A stretch of DNA of 64,000 bases from CAWCLK01 sp963796225. Its GTDB lineage: Bacteria; Actinomycetota; Nitriliruptoria; Nitriliruptorales; Nitriliruptoraceae. Where the stretch lies: positions 103,074 through 167,073 of the forward strand of contig CAWCLK010000010.1 of NCBI GenBank assembly GCA_963796225.1, written 5' to 3'. Below, one piece after another: positions 9,642 through 20,035 of the stretch; within the stretch, counting starts at the first letter, position 1, and the number at the start of each line of letters is the position of its first letter. The notes under the pieces are model-generated. The model was given only the letters and a program-made list of their open reading frames with translations. It searched no databases and was not told where the DNA came from. A program made the translations under genes and the position numbers.

Positions 9642-10567
9642 CCAGCCCCTTCGGCCCGATGCTCGTCATCGCGAACCCCGCGGCCGGGCGGGGTCGCCAC
9701 GCCGTGCTGCCGCGCCTGGTGCGCAGCCTGCAGGAGGCCGGCCTGGCCCACCAGGTCGAGCCCACCCGTGGGCCCGGGCACGCGACCGAGCTGGCCCACG
9801 CGGCGGTGACCCAGCGCGACCTGCGCTACGTCGTCGCCGTCGGGGGCGACGGGACCGTCCACGAGGTCGTGAACGGCCTCGTGGACGCCGAGTCCGGGAC
9901 CGCCCACCGCGACGACGCCGTGCTGGGCGTGGTGGCCGGCGGCTCGGGCTGCGACTTCATCCGGACCTTCGGGCTGGACCGCTCGCCCGAGTTCGTCGCG
10001 CGGCACCTGGCGGGGGAGACCACCATGCGGGTGGACCTGGGCCGGGTGCGCCTCACCGGGCCGGACGGCACGCCCCGCACCCGGGTGTTCGCCAACATCG
10101 CCGAGGCCGGCTGGGGCGCCGAGGTCACCCAGCTCGCCAACCGCCTGCCGCGGTTGCTCGGCCCGACCCGCTACGTCGCCGCGATCCTCGTGGCCACCGG
10201 GCGCATGCGGCAGGTGGGCACCACGGTCGCCGTGGACCACACCAGCACCACCGAACCGGTCAGCGAGGTCGTGGTGGCCAACGGCCAGTTCTTCGGTGGC
10301 GGGCTCAAGGTCGCCCCCCGCGCGCTGCCCGACGACGGTCGCTTCAACGTGCAGACCTGGCGGTCGAAGCCGTCGGACGTGCTGCGCGAGCTGCCCAAGG
10401 TCCGGGTGGGCGAGCACCTCGAGCGCCCCGACATCCGCGAGTGGCAGTCCGCGCGCGTGGAGGTCACCGCCGACGAGGCGCTGCTCGTCGAGGCCGACGG
10501 CGAGGTCCTCGGGCACACGCCCGCCACCTTCGACGTGCTGCCCGACGTGCTGTCGATCAAGGTCTGA
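9638..10567 (+). CDS. Diacylglycerol kinase-family lipid kinase
   Basis: 309 residues of the DAGK catalytic family. VIANPAAGRGR at the N-terminus and the nucleotide-binding GGDGTVHEVVNG near residues 68-79 are both present, and the C-terminus has the expected beta-rich domain (VVVANGQFFGGGLKVAP). It would phosphorylate diacylglycerol or a related lipid with ATP, feeding phosphatidic acid into phospholipid synthesis. Last gene of the three-gene operon; glpD converges on it with a 9-base gap. Confidence 0.88.
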   Translation: MTSPFGPMLVIANPAAGRGRHAVLPRLVRSLQEAGLAHQVEPTRGPGHATELAHAAVTQRDLRYVVAVGGDGTVHEVVNGLVDAESGTAHRDDAVLGVVAGGSGCDFIRTFGLDRSPEFVARHLAGETTMRVDLGRVRLTGPDGTPRTRVFANIAEAGWGAEVTQLANRLPRLLGPTRYVAAILVATGRMRQVGTTVAVDHTSTTEPVSEVVVANGQFFGGGLKVAPRALPDDGRFNVQTWRSKPSDVLRELPKVRVGEHLERPDIREWQSARVEVTADEALLVEADGEVLGHTPATFDVLPDVLSIKV

Positions 10568-10576
10568 CACCGGCGG

Positions 10577-12208
10577 TCAGGCCAGCGGCACGACCCCTCG
10601 CTCGGCGGCCACCGCCGCTCGGTAGGCGGCGACCTGGTCGGCCCGGGTCGACGCGTCCCAGCCGAGCTCCTCGGCCAGGATGCCCGCGGCACGCTCGATG
10701 GCCGGCCCACCCGCGGCCGCGTCGCGCAGACTGACCCGCAGGCGGCGTGTGAGCGCGTCGTCCACGGTGCAGGCCATCTCGTGCCGGGCGGCCCAGCGCA
10801 CCTCGCCGACGAGGTAGGGCAGCCCCTCCACCAGGACGTCCAGCTCGCCGTCGGCGGCGCACGCCGCGACCACCTCGGGGGCCCGGTCGCCATGCCGGTG
10901 GTAGAGCGAGCCCGCGTGGCCGGGGTCCCCGCCCGCCGCGACCAGCGCCCGTCGCGCATCGGCCAGCCCGTCCAGGACCGGCCCCGTGGCGCCCACCGAC
11001 AGCCTCGTGGTCCGACAGCGCCGCCGCAGCCCGTCGCCGGCCACGAGCACGTCCACGACGTCCTCGGCCATCTGCCGCTCGGTGGTCAGCTTCCCGCCCG
11101 TCACCGTGACCACCCCCGGCGCCGGCTGGTGGACGAGGTGGCGGCGGGACAGGTCCGCGGTGCGCCCCGCGCCGGCGTCCACCAGCGGGCGCCATCCCGC
11201 CCAGGCGCCGACGGCGTCCTCGGGGCGCAGGTCCGTGGCGAAGGCGGTGTTGACGGCGTCGAGCAGGTAGGCCGCGTCGGGGGCCGTCACGGTGGGGCCG
11301 CCGTCCAGCGAGGTCTCGGCGTCATCGGTCGTGCCGACGTAGACCTGCTCGCCCCAGGGGATCAGGAACAGCCGCCGGCCGTCGTCGCCTGCCGACGGGA
11401 TCACCACGGCACGGTTCACGGCCAGGTCACGCCGCCGGAAGGTCAGGTGCACCCCCTTGGCGGGGCGCAGCGGCGGGGCGTGGGTGCCGGGTGGCACCTC
11501 GCCGATGCGGTCGGCCCACACGCCGCCCGCCCCCACGACCCAGCGGGCGCGGACGTCCACGTCGGCCTCGCCGAGGCGGTCCCGCACGCGGGCGGTGGCG
11601 GGGCGGGCCCCGTCCCGCGGGGTCAGCTCGACGACCTCGGCGTGGGGCACCACCAGCGCCCCGAGGTCGCGGGCCGCCTGCACGATGGCCAGCGTCAGCC
11701 GGGCGTCGTCGGTCTGGGCGTCGTCGTACCGGAAGCCCCCGTGCCGGGCCCCGCGCGCCAGCCCCGGGGCGTCCAGCAGCACCTCCTGCTGGGACAGCCG
11801 CCGATGGGTCCTCGCGCCGCGCCCCAGCGCCATGGCGTCGTAGGCGACCAGGCCCGCCCGCAGCATCGCCACGTCCAGCGCCGTGTCGGTCGGGACCACG
11901 AAGCCGAGCGGCCGGACCAGGTGCGGGGCGGCCCGGCGCAGGCGCTCCCGTTCCCGCACGCCCTCGAGCACCATCGCCACGTCCCCGGTGGCCAGGTACC
12001 GCAGCCCGCCGTGCACCAGCTTGGACGACTTCGACGAGGTGCCCGACGCCACGTCCTCGCGCTCGACCACGCCGACCCGGTAGCCGCGCGAGGCCGCATC
12101 CAGGGCGATGCCCGCCCCGGTGATGCCGGCGCCGACCACCAGCACGTCCAGCGGGTCCGCGGCCATCCGGTCCAGCAGGCCGGGGCGGTCGGCGGCGGTC
12201 CACGTCAC
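10577..12208 (-). CDS. glpD: Aerobic glycerol-3-phosphate dehydrogenase
   Basis: 543 residues from GTG 12208. The FAD Rossmann motif DVLVVGAGITGAGIALDAASRG comes early, followed by SSKSSKLVHGGLRYL, GVHLTFRRRDL and the C-terminal DAO-C domain (RWAARHEMACTVDDALTRRLRVS). It oxidises glycerol-3-phosphate to dihydroxyacetone phosphate at the membrane, passing electrons to quinones. The start is uncertain: ATG 12166 would drop the conserved RPGLLDRM lead-in, and the frame stays open to 12361, into the next gene. Converges with the lipid kinase operon, which shares its substrate pool. Confidence 0.92.
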   Translation of the reverse strand: MTWTAADRPGLLDRMAADPLDVLVVGAGITGAGIALDAASRGYRVGVVEREDVASGTSSKSSKLVHGGLRYLATGDVAMVLEGVRERERLRRAAPHLVRPLGFVVPTDTALDVAMLRAGLVAYDAMALGRGARTHRRLSQQEVLLDAPGLARGARHGGFRYDDAQTDDARLTLAIVQAARDLGALVVPHAEVVELTPRDGARPATARVRDRLGEADVDVRARWVVGAGGVWADRIGEVPPGTHAPPLRPAKGVHLTFRRRDLAVNRAVVIPSAGDDGRRLFLIPWGEQVYVGTTDDAETSLDGGPTVTAPDAAYLLDAVNTAFATDLRPEDAVGAWAGWRPLVDAGAGRTADLSRRHLVHQPAPGVVTVTGGKLTTERQMAEDVVDVLVAGDGLRRRCRTTRLSVGATGPVLDGLADARRALVAAGGDPGHAGSLYHRHGDRAPEVVAACAADGELDVLVEGLPYLVGEVRWAARHEMACTVDDALTRRLRVSLRDAAAGGPAIERAAGILAEELGWDASTRADQVAAYRAAVAAERGVVPLA

Positions 12209-12308
12209 GGTGGGCTCCAGGCGGGCGGGGCGGGAGGTCGGACGGGGCGAAGAGCGAGCGGAACCGCTCCTAGGATGCGGACCGGCCGCCACGAGCCTAG
12301 GACCTGTC

Positions 12309-13400
12309 GTGACCGACTCCCGCCTCGCACGCGCCCAGCAGCGCCTGCGCGACACCGACACGGCCGCCCTGTTCGTCGGGCCGTCCGCGGACCTGCGCTG
12401 GCTGGTGGGCTACCACGCCCTGCCGCTGGAACGCCTCACCCTGCTGGTCGTGCCCGCGGAGGGCGACCCGACGCTGGTCGTCCCCGAGCTCGAGGTCCCG
12501 CGTGCCCGGGCGTCGGGCGCCGGCGAGCAGGTGGCGATCACCTCCTTCGGGGAGGTCGACGACCCGTTCGACCTCGTGGCCGGGGCGCTCGACGCCGTGC
12601 CCGCAGACGGGCGCATGGCCGTGCAGGAGCGGCTGTGGTCGATGTTCACCCTGCGGCTGCAGGACCGCTTCCCGGCGGCCAGCTGGGACACCTCCACCCA
12701 CGTGACCGGGTACCTGCGGCTGCGCAAGACCCCCGACGAGGTGGCCGCGCTGGCCCGCGTCGGCGAGGCCATCGACGACGTGCACGCCCGCGTGCCCGAC
12801 CTGTTGCGACCGGGTCGGACCGAGGCCGAGGTCGGGCGCGACATCGCCGACCTGATCCAGGCGACCCACGACGAGGTCAACTTCGTGATCGTCGGGTCCG
12901 GCCCGAACGGCGCCAGCCCCCACCACGAGGTCGGCGACCGGGTCCTCGAGCACGGCGACGCCGTGGTCGTCGACATCGGCGGCACGCTGGACGGGTACTG
13001 CTCCGACGAGACCCGCAACTACGCCGTCGGCGCCGCCCCCGACGGCTACCAGGACCTGCACGACGTCCTCCAGGCGGCCCAGGCGGCCGCGGTCGCGGCC
13101 GTGCGCCCCGGCGTCACCGCCGAGGCCATCGACCGCGCCGCCCGCCAGCCCATCGTCGACGCCGGCTTCGGGGACCACTTCATCCACCGGACCGGGCACG
13201 GCATCGGCGTCGAGGAGCACGAGGAGCCGTGGATCGTCGACGGCAACGCCCAGGCGCTCGAACCCGGGATGGCGTTCTCGGTCGAACCGGGCATCTACCT
13301 GCCCGACCGCCACGGGGCGCGCATCGAGGACATCGTGGTGGTCACCGACGACGGCGTGCAGGCGTGCAACCACCGACCGCACGAGCTGCTGGTCGTGTGA
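12309..13400 (+). CDS. M24-family Xaa-Pro aminopeptidase/dipeptidase
   Basis: 363 residues from GTG 12309. A creatinase-like N-terminal domain is followed by a pita-bread metallopeptidase fold with all five metal ligands in sight: VVDIGGTLDGYCSDET (two Asp), HRTGHGIG (His), VEPGIY (Glu) and IEDIVVV (Glu). It would release the N-terminal residue before proline or split X-Pro dipeptides in the cytoplasm. It lies divergent from glpD with about 100 bases between starts, room for two promoters. The acetyltransferase follows directly. Confidence 0.88.
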   Translation: MTDSRLARAQQRLRDTDTAALFVGPSADLRWLVGYHALPLERLTLLVVPAEGDPTLVVPELEVPRARASGAGEQVAITSFGEVDDPFDLVAGALDAVPADGRMAVQERLWSMFTLRLQDRFPAASWDTSTHVTGYLRLRKTPDEVAALARVGEAIDDVHARVPDLLRPGRTEAEVGRDIADLIQATHDEVNFVIVGSGPNGASPHHEVGDRVLEHGDAVVVDIGGTLDGYCSDETRNYAVGAAPDGYQDLHDVLQAAQAAAVAAVRPGVTAEAIDRAARQPIVDAGFGDHFIHRTGHGIGVEEHEEPWIVDGNAQALEPGMAFSVEPGIYLPDRHGARIEDIVVVTDDGVQACNHRPHELLVV

Positions 13401-13426
13401 CCGGGCGTTCGAAGGAGGAGGCAGGC

Positions 13427-13891
13427 GTGGCCATCGAGGTGCAGCGAGCACGGATCGAGGAGATCCGGGGCCTGGCGGACCGGTACCGCACCGAGTCGAG
13501 CGCCCGGTCGGCCGACGGTCGCCCGTGGGACCCGCCGGTGCCCCAGGGCGGGATCTTCTGGAAGGCCACCGACACCGAGCGGGGCGAGGTCGTCGGCTAC
13601 GCCGCCGGGACCCTCCGGCCCGCCGGCATGACGGTGGGACCGATCTTCGCGGTGCCCGAGTCCCGACGGCAGGGGGTCGGGGCGGCGCTGCTGCAGGCCA
13701 TCCAGGCGTGGGCCGGATCCACCCGCGTCCCGGTCGTCGAGATCTCCGTGTCGGCCGACAACCCCGACGGGCAGGCCTTCCTCGAACAGCTCGGCTACCA
13801 CCCGCGCCGCATCCTGATGACCCTGCACCCCGACGCCTCGGGCAGCTCGGCAGCCCCACCCGACGCCCAGGACGAGCTCGCCGACCTGTGA
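13427..13891 (+). CDS. GNAT-family N-acetyltransferase
   Basis: 154 residues. The acetyl-CoA-binding signature VPESRRQGVGAALLQAI lies in the middle and a NPDGQAFLEQLGY motif near the end, both typical of GNAT enzymes. GTG 13427 has a near-perfect AAGGAGGAG 7 bases upstream, so it is preferred over GTG 13397, which overlaps the upstream stop. Substrate unknown. Coupled to the next gene by a 4-base overlap. Confidence 0.82.
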   Translation: MAIEVQRARIEEIRGLADRYRTESSARSADGRPWDPPVPQGGIFWKATDTERGEVVGYAAGTLRPAGMTVGPIFAVPESRRQGVGAALLQAIQAWAGSTRVPVVEISVSADNPDGQAFLEQLGYHPRRILMTLHPDASGSSAAPPDAQDELADL

Positions 13892-14238
13892 CCACGACCC
13901 CCGACCCCGACCGGCCCGACGAGGTCCCCGGCCCGCCCGAGGACCTCGACCAGCAGCGGCAGCGCCGCATGCGTCGCATCGCCGGCATCGGGATGCTGGT
14001 GGCGCTGGCGCTCGCGCTGCTCGCCGGGCTCGCGGGCGGCAGCGGCCAGGCCGGCGCCGCCATCTTCTTCCTGGTCTCCGCCGCGTCCTGCGCCGTCGCG
14101 GCCACGTGGGGCGTGGTGACGGCGGTGCGCGACGACCTCCGCGACGAACGGGTGTCCCGGGCCCGGGCCGCCTGGGTCGTCGGGCTGTTCTTCGCCGGTG
14201 CGGCGCTGATGGCGATGACTGCCGGAGTTGGTGGCTGA
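13888..14238 (+). CDS. Small integral membrane protein, unknown function
   Basis: 116 residues from a GTG overlapping the acetyltransferase stop. A Pro/Asp-rich cytoplasmic N-terminus (about 30 residues, ending RQRRMRR) is followed by two closely spaced hydrophobic helices and a third near the C-terminus (AAWVVGLFFAGAALMAMTAG). I do not recognise the family. Confidence 0.6.
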   Translation: MTTTPDPDRPDEVPGPPEDLDQQRQRRMRRIAGIGMLVALALALLAGLAGGSGQAGAAIFFLVSAASCAVAATWGVVTAVRDDLRDERVSRARAAWVVGLFFAGAALMAMTAGVGG

Positions 14239-14331
14239 TCGTCGGGGGGTCGGGCGCCACCGTCCGGCACGCGCACGCTGCTACCGTCCCGGACGAGGAG
14301 CAGGCGAAGGCGGACCCGTCCGAGGCAGCGG

Positions 14332-15942
14332 ATGAGCGCGACGCAACACGGCCAGGCCGCGGCCGTCGGCCCCGGGGCGTCCCGGCGCGACGCCGCGCGG
14401 GGGGTGCTGCTCACGGCCGACCGGGTCGTCACCCTCGGGCACGGCCGGTACCGGGCCCGGGCACTGCTGGTCCGCGGCCGCCGCGTGGTCTGGGTCGGCG
14501 ACGACGACGAGTCCGCGCCCCCGCACGCCGTCCGGGCCGACTTCGACGGCTGCGTGATCGGCCCGGCCTTCGTCGACTCCCACGTGCACATGACCCCCAC
14601 GGGCATCGGGCTGCTCGGCCTGGACCTGTCGACGGTCGGGTCCGGCGCCGAGCTGGTGCGCGCCGTGCGGACCTACGCCGAACAGCACACCGGCCGGGTC
14701 ATCTGGGGGCACGGCTACGACCCGCACGAGTTCCCGGACGCCCTGCCCACCCCCGACGAGCTGTCCGAGGCCGGCGGGGGCTGCCCGGTCACGCTGACCC
14801 GCGCCGACGGGCACTCCAGCCTCGTCGACCGCCACACGCTGCGCTCGGCACCGCTGGCCCGCAGCGAGGGCGTCGAACGCGACGCGGACGGCCAGCCCAC
14901 CGGGATCGTCCGACGCGAGGCCAACAAGATCGTGCGTCGGTGGGCGGTCGGGGCCATGAGCCGGCAGGAGCTCGCCGACGCCCGCATCGCCGCCGCCGAG
15001 CAGGCGGCACGCGTCGGGATCGCCTCCGTCCACGAGATGGGCGGGCCCGACTCCATGGGCGAGGAGGACTTCGACGCCTGGCTGCACGGCGACTGGCCGG
15101 TCGAGGTCGTCCCGTACTGGGGCGGGCTCGACCTGCGGTTCGTGATCGAGCGCGACCTGCGCCACATCGGCGGGGACATCTGGCTCGACGGCTCGCTCGG
15201 GTCCCACACCGCCGCGCTCCGCGAGCCCTACGCCGACGACCCCACCACCCGGGGCAACCTCGAGTTCGACGACACGACCCTGACCGACCTCTTCCGCGAG
15301 GCCACCCACGCCGGCATCCAGGTCGCCGTGCACGCCATCGGCGACGAAGCGATCCACCAGGCCGTGCGCTGCTGGCGCGCCGTCGACGACGACCTGCCCG
15401 ACTACCTCGAGGGCGGCGTGCGCCGGCTGCGCCACCGCATCGAGCACGGCGAGCTCATGCGGCCCGACCTGCTCGAGGAGGTCGCCGACCTCGGCCTGGT
15501 CGTGTCCACCCAGCCCACCTTCGAGACCACCTGGGGCATGCCCGGCGGCATGTACGAGAAGCGGCTGGGACCCGAACGGGCCGCGTGGACCAACCCGTAC
15601 CGCTCGCTGGCCGACCGGGGCGTGGGGCTGGCCTTCGGGTCCGACGCGACCTCCGGCGCCATGGCCCCGTGGGCCAGCATCGAGGCGGCCGAACACCGCC
15701 GACGCGAGGAGCACGCCATCACCCGGCTCGAGGCCGTGTCGGCCTCGACCCTCGGGGGCCGCAACGCCGCGCGCCAGGACCGGTTCGTGGGCGTCGTGCG
15801 CGCCGGTATGCGCGCCGACCTGGCCGTCTGGGAGGGCGACCCCTTCGAGATCTCCGGGCAGGCACCGGCGTCCTCCGTGCTCACCGTCGTGCGGGGTCGG
15901 CGCACCCACGGGGACGGGCCGTTGCCCCACTGGACCGACTGA
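14332..15942 (+). CDS. Amidohydrolase (YtcJ-like, metal-dependent)
   Basis: 536 residues. Amidohydrolase features in order: FVDSHVHMTP (metal-binding HxH) near residue 80, GHGYDPHEFP, SVHEMGGPD, IWLDGSLGSHTAAL, AVHAIGDEAI (metal His), HRIEHGEL and FGSDATSGAM (catalytic Asp). This is the YtcJ/ExsA-like branch, which often acts on N-substituted or ether-linked small molecules; the true substrate cannot be read. The frame is intact. Start ATG 14332 lies in an acidic/basic run and may be a few codons off. Confidence 0.8.
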   Translation: MSATQHGQAAAVGPGASRRDAARGVLLTADRVVTLGHGRYRARALLVRGRRVVWVGDDDESAPPHAVRADFDGCVIGPAFVDSHVHMTPTGIGLLGLDLSTVGSGAELVRAVRTYAEQHTGRVIWGHGYDPHEFPDALPTPDELSEAGGGCPVTLTRADGHSSLVDRHTLRSAPLARSEGVERDADGQPTGIVRREANKIVRRWAVGAMSRQELADARIAAAEQAARVGIASVHEMGGPDSMGEEDFDAWLHGDWPVEVVPYWGGLDLRFVIERDLRHIGGDIWLDGSLGSHTAALREPYADDPTTRGNLEFDDTTLTDLFREATHAGIQVAVHAIGDEAIHQAVRCWRAVDDDLPDYLEGGVRRLRHRIEHGELMRPDLLEEVADLGLVVSTQPTFETTWGMPGGMYEKRLGPERAAWTNPYRSLADRGVGLAFGSDATSGAMAPWASIEAAEHRRREEHAITRLEAVSASTLGGRNAARQDRFVGVVRAGMRADLAVWEGDPFEISGQAPASSVLTVVRGRRTHGDGPLPHWTD

Positions 15943-16008
15943 CCGGCGACCTCGCCACGACAGGCGCACAACCCCGCGCCACGGACCGCACGTCGACGGG
16001 GTTCCGGC

Positions 16009-16037
16009 TTGACGCGACGCCCCTCGCGGACCATGCT
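16009..16037 (+). promoter_or_regulatory. Possible sigma-A promoter
   Basis: TTGACG at 16009-16014 and CATGCT at 16032-16037 with a 17-base spacer. Five of six -35 bases match consensus; the -10 has the key A and T. It points into a 390-base stretch without a protein gene. Confidence 0.4.
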
Positions 16038-16043
16038 CGCAAG

Positions 16044-16310
16044 CGTTGCCAACGGGACACCGACCCGGCGCGAGGAATGGCGGGGCGGACACCGGCAGGC
16101 GGCTGACAGGGGCGCACCACTGGCCTTCGTCAGCGGGCCACCGACGTGCCTGACTCGCGATCCGGGCCCGTGTGTTCCGGGCGCGCAGTGTTCCCCGCTC
16201 AGTAGACAACGTGACTCGGCCCCGCCTTCAACGGTCGATCACGGCCCCAACGGCGGGAACCGCCCGGAAATCCAGGGGGCCCCGACACCATGTCGGGGCC
16301 CCCGGTTCTT
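16044..16310 (+). ncRNA. Candidate small RNA or leader ending in a terminator
   Basis: Between the amidohydrolase (stop 15942) and DUF4193 (start 16434) no convincing protein is coded. A promoter-like pair at 16009-16037 and a strong terminator at 16275-16303 bracket about 267 bases. I see no match to tmRNA, SRP RNA or RNase P RNA core sequences. It could be an independent small RNA or a prematurely terminated leader of the DUF4193-lnt-ppm1 operon. No open frame of plausible codon use lies within. Confidence 0.35.
16275..16303 (+). terminator. Strong rho-independent-type terminator
   Basis: A perfect 13-bp stem (16275-16287 with 16291-16303) with a 3-base loop CCA, followed by GGTTCTTTCC. 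It lies 131 bases before the DUF4193 start, so genes upstream cannot easily read through. Confidence 0.8.
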
Positions 16311-16433
16311 TCCGATGCTCGGGACGGATGCCCGATCTGGGTGGGCGACCCTTGCGAACGGCGGGGTGCCGTGGTACCAACCGCGCCCCCGCACCGTGAC
16401 GCCCCGCTCACGGCCCCGCGCGAAGGACCCCGC

Positions 16434-16834
16434 ATGGCCCGGTCGCCCCGCCGCGACGACGAGGACGCCCTCGACCCCGTCGAGGAGGCCGACGAGTCGA
16501 CCGAGGAGGACGAGGAGCTCGACGGGTTCAGCGACGTCGACGACGACGCCCGGACCTCGAGGACGACGAGGACGTCGACTTCGAGGACGACGGGGACGAG
16601 CTGCCGGACGAGGACCTCGCCGAGGGCGAGCTGCCCGAGGGCGACGACGAGGACGTGATCCCCGCCCTGCTCGAGGAGGACGAGATCGCGGTCGTGGTGG
16701 CCGAGGCCGAGGAGGACGACGAGGACGAGGACGCCCTGCGCGAGGGCGAGTTCGTCTGCCGGTCCTGCTTCATGGCCAAGCGCGAGAGCGCCCTCGCGGA
16801 CCCGGACGCGATGCTCTGTCGCGACTGCGTGTGA
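16434..16834 (+). CDS. DUF4193 actinobacterial acidic zinc-ribbon protein (frameshifted)
   Basis: Starts MARSPRRDDEDALDP and is extremely rich in Asp and Glu. It ends in a Cys motif EFVCRSCFMAKR...LCRDC, which is the DUF4193 signature. The two halves are in different frames: the switch lies near 16550-16556 (DVDDDAR to DLEDDEDVDFEDD), consistent with one lost G. ATG 16434 has GAAGGA upstream. The family is almost confined to actinobacteria and is of unknown function; the Cys pairs suggest zinc binding. Confidence 0.75.
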
Positions 16835-16856
16835 CGGTGACGCCCGCGCACCCGTC

Positions 16857-18415
16857 GTGATCCCGCGGCCCCACCTGCTGCTGGCGCTGCTCGCTGGCCT
16901 GGCCCTGGCCAGCGCCCACCCCCCGGCAGGCATCGGACTGCTCGCCTTCGCCGTCCCGGGCCTGGTCGTGGCCGGCCTCGACGAGGCGCAGCGGCAGGGA
17001 CGGCGCGCCTGGCCCGTCGGGGCGGTGGCTGCCGCCGTGGGCCACGGGCTGATGCTGCTGTGGGTGGTCCAACCGGCCGGGTACGTCGGCTGGACCCTGC
17101 TGGTGGCCGTCCAGGCCGCCTGGTGGGCCGGCCTGGCCGCCGTCGTCGCCGGCCTGCCGACGACACGGGTGCGGCCGCTGCTGGTCGCCGTGGCCTGGGT
17201 GGGCATGGACGCGGCCCGGGGCCTGGTGCCGCTCAACGGCTTCGCCTGGGGGACCCTCGGCGCCGCCACCGTGGACCTGCCGTGGATTCGCCACCCTCGC
17301 GCGGCTGGCGGGGGAGAAGTCCATGACCCTCGCGGTCGTCGTGCTGTCGGTCGCGGCGTGGGAGGCCCTGCGCGGGCCCGTGGACGCGGCGCGGGACGCC
17401 GGTGGCCGGGTCGTGTGGGGCCGGGTCCGGCAGGCCCTGCCCGCCGGGCGGATCGGGGCGGCGTGGCTCGGCGGGACCATGCTCGTGGTGACGCTGGCGA
17501 CCATCGAACCGCCGGCGCCCACGGGCGAGCTCGACGTGCTGGTGGCCCAGCCCAACGAGTTCGAGACCTTCGTCGGCACCGGCACGGAGCTCGACGCCGC
17601 CATCGCCCGCAACGCCGTCGACCTCACGGCCGCCTCCGTGACCGCCGAGGGGACACCGGACCTCACGGTCTGGCCCGAGAGCAGCATCGACCGCGACCCC
17701 GCCCGCAGCGAGGTGATGGCGGACGCGCTGGCCCGTGGCGGGGCGCTGACCGGCGGCCGGCTGCTGGCCGGTGCGATCCTGGACGGGCCCACGCCCCGCA
17801 CCTTCCGCAACACCGTGCTGTCCGTGGCCGCGGACGGCAGCGTCCGCGACCGGTACCAGAAGCGCCGCCTGGTCCCGTTCGGCGAGTACGTGCCCTACCG
17901 CGACGCCCTCGACTGGTTCCCGCCGCTGGCCCAGGTGCCGCGCGACGCGGTCCCGGGCGACGGCCCGCAGCAGGTCCGCGTGGGTGACGACCTCGACGTC
18001 GCCGTGGTGATCTGCTTCGAGACCCTGTTCCCGGGCCTGCTGCGCAGCAACCTGCTGGCGGGGCAGGACCCCGCCGGGCTCGTCGTCGCGGCCACCAACG
18101 ACGCCTCGTTCGGGCGGGGCGGTGAGGCCGCGCAGCACCTGGCCCAGAGCCAGCTGCGTGCCCTCGAGACCGGCCGCTGGGTGGTCCACGGCGCCGTGTC
18201 GGGCACGTCCGCCTTCGTCGACCCGGACGGCCGCGTCCACGACCGCACCCGCCTGTTCTCCGCCACGAGCATCCGGCGCACCGTCACCACCACGACGGGG
18301 CGCACCCCGTTCCTGATGACCGGCGACTGGCTCGCACCTGTCACCATGGCCGGCCTCGCGGCCCTCGCCCTGGTCAGCTGGCGTCGCCGCCCCCGTCCCA
18401 CCCCCGGAGGAGCCG

Positions 18416-18423
<8 letters not shown>
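16857..18423 (+). CDS. lnt: Apolipoprotein N-acyltransferase (frameshifted)
   Basis: About 521 residues. The N-terminal half is hydrophobic with several membrane helices, and the C-terminal half is a nitrilase domain. The catalytic triad is visible: Glu in VWPESS, Lys in YQKRRLVPFGEYVPYR, Cys in VICFETLFPG. It adds the third acyl chain to lipoproteins in the membrane. The frame breaks at 17294-17296, where IRHLARLAGEKS is interrupted by one extra C. It is followed 4 bases inside its stop region by ppm1; in mycobacteria the two domains are fused in one protein, so the pairing supports both calls. Confidence 0.88.
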
Positions 18424-19159
<736 letters not shown>

Positions 19160-19321
19160 CAGCTCCGGTGTCCACGTACCGGAACTGTCGGTTGGCTCGT
19201 GCGGCGGTCCGGCGGCCCCTGACGGTTCCGGTGCCCGATACCGAACCGTCCGCGGGCCCCGGCTCGGGGCGTCCGGCCTCGGACCGGTAGCCTCGCGCCC
19301 GCCCGAGCCCGCCTCGGGCGT

Positions 19322-19394
19322 GCCCCTGTCGTCCAGCGGTCCAGGATCCCACCCTTTCAAGGTGGTGACGCGGGTTCGAATCCCGTCGGGGGTA
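19322..19394 (+). tRNA. tRNA-Glu (anticodon TTC)
   Basis: Cloverleaf folds fully: acceptor GCCCCTG pairs with CGGGGGT (one U-G at each end region), anticodon stem CCACC/GGTGG with loop CTTTCAA giving anticodon TTC, and T-arm CGGGTTCGAATCCCG. Discriminator A; CCA is not encoded. Confidence 0.95.
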
Positions 19395-19560
19395 CTCGTT
19401 CGGTCGCCGGACCGGCGGCGCGACGCCCCGTGACCCATCGGAACAGGCCCGCAGCGCGCGCGTCCGGCCGGCACGTCGGTCGCCGGACCGGCGCGGACGA
19501 CCCCGGTACGCTGGTCGGTCACGTCGCGAACCACCTCACCGACCCCCCGAAAGGCTCCAC

Positions 19561-20035
19561 GTGGCCACCAAGGACAAGATCGAGGTCCAGGTCCCCGTCG
19601 AGCGCCAGAAGGCCGCCCAGGCCGCCGGCAACTTCGAGCTCGAGGACCTTCCCGGCCGCCTTGCCACCCCCGACGCCGCCGTGCGCCTGGGCAAGGCCGC
19701 CAAGCAGGACAAGGCGCTGGTCGCCGTCCGGTCGATGAACTCCATCACCAAGCTGCACCCCGGCCAGGTCATCGCCAACTACGGCCGGTCCGAGTCGCGC
19801 TGGGCCACCGCCTACCAGAAGCGCCGCGCCGGGGCGTGCCGAGTTCCACGAGCTGCTCAGCTACGCCCGCCAGATCGTCGGCCTCGACGAGAACGGCCAG
19901 CTGCAGATCTGCCTGATGGGCCACGCCGGCCAGGGTGCCTGCATCCCGCTGTGGGTCCCGCGCGACGAGGTCACCCTCACCGTGCAGCCCAACGACATCA
20001 TCCTGCGCTTCGACGACATGAGCTTCGACTGGTGA
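19561..20035 (+). CDS. Conserved hypothetical protein (frameshifted)
   Basis: About 157 residues from GTG 19561 with GAAAGG upstream. The protein is soluble and mixed in charge: MATKDKIEVQVPVERQ at the N-terminus and LRFDDMSFDW at the end. Near 19836 the frame shifts by one extra base, after KRRAGA; the second half reads EFHELLSYARQIVGLDENGQ. The stop overlaps the next gene's GTG, which supports the corrected frame. No family recognised. Confidence 0.55.
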
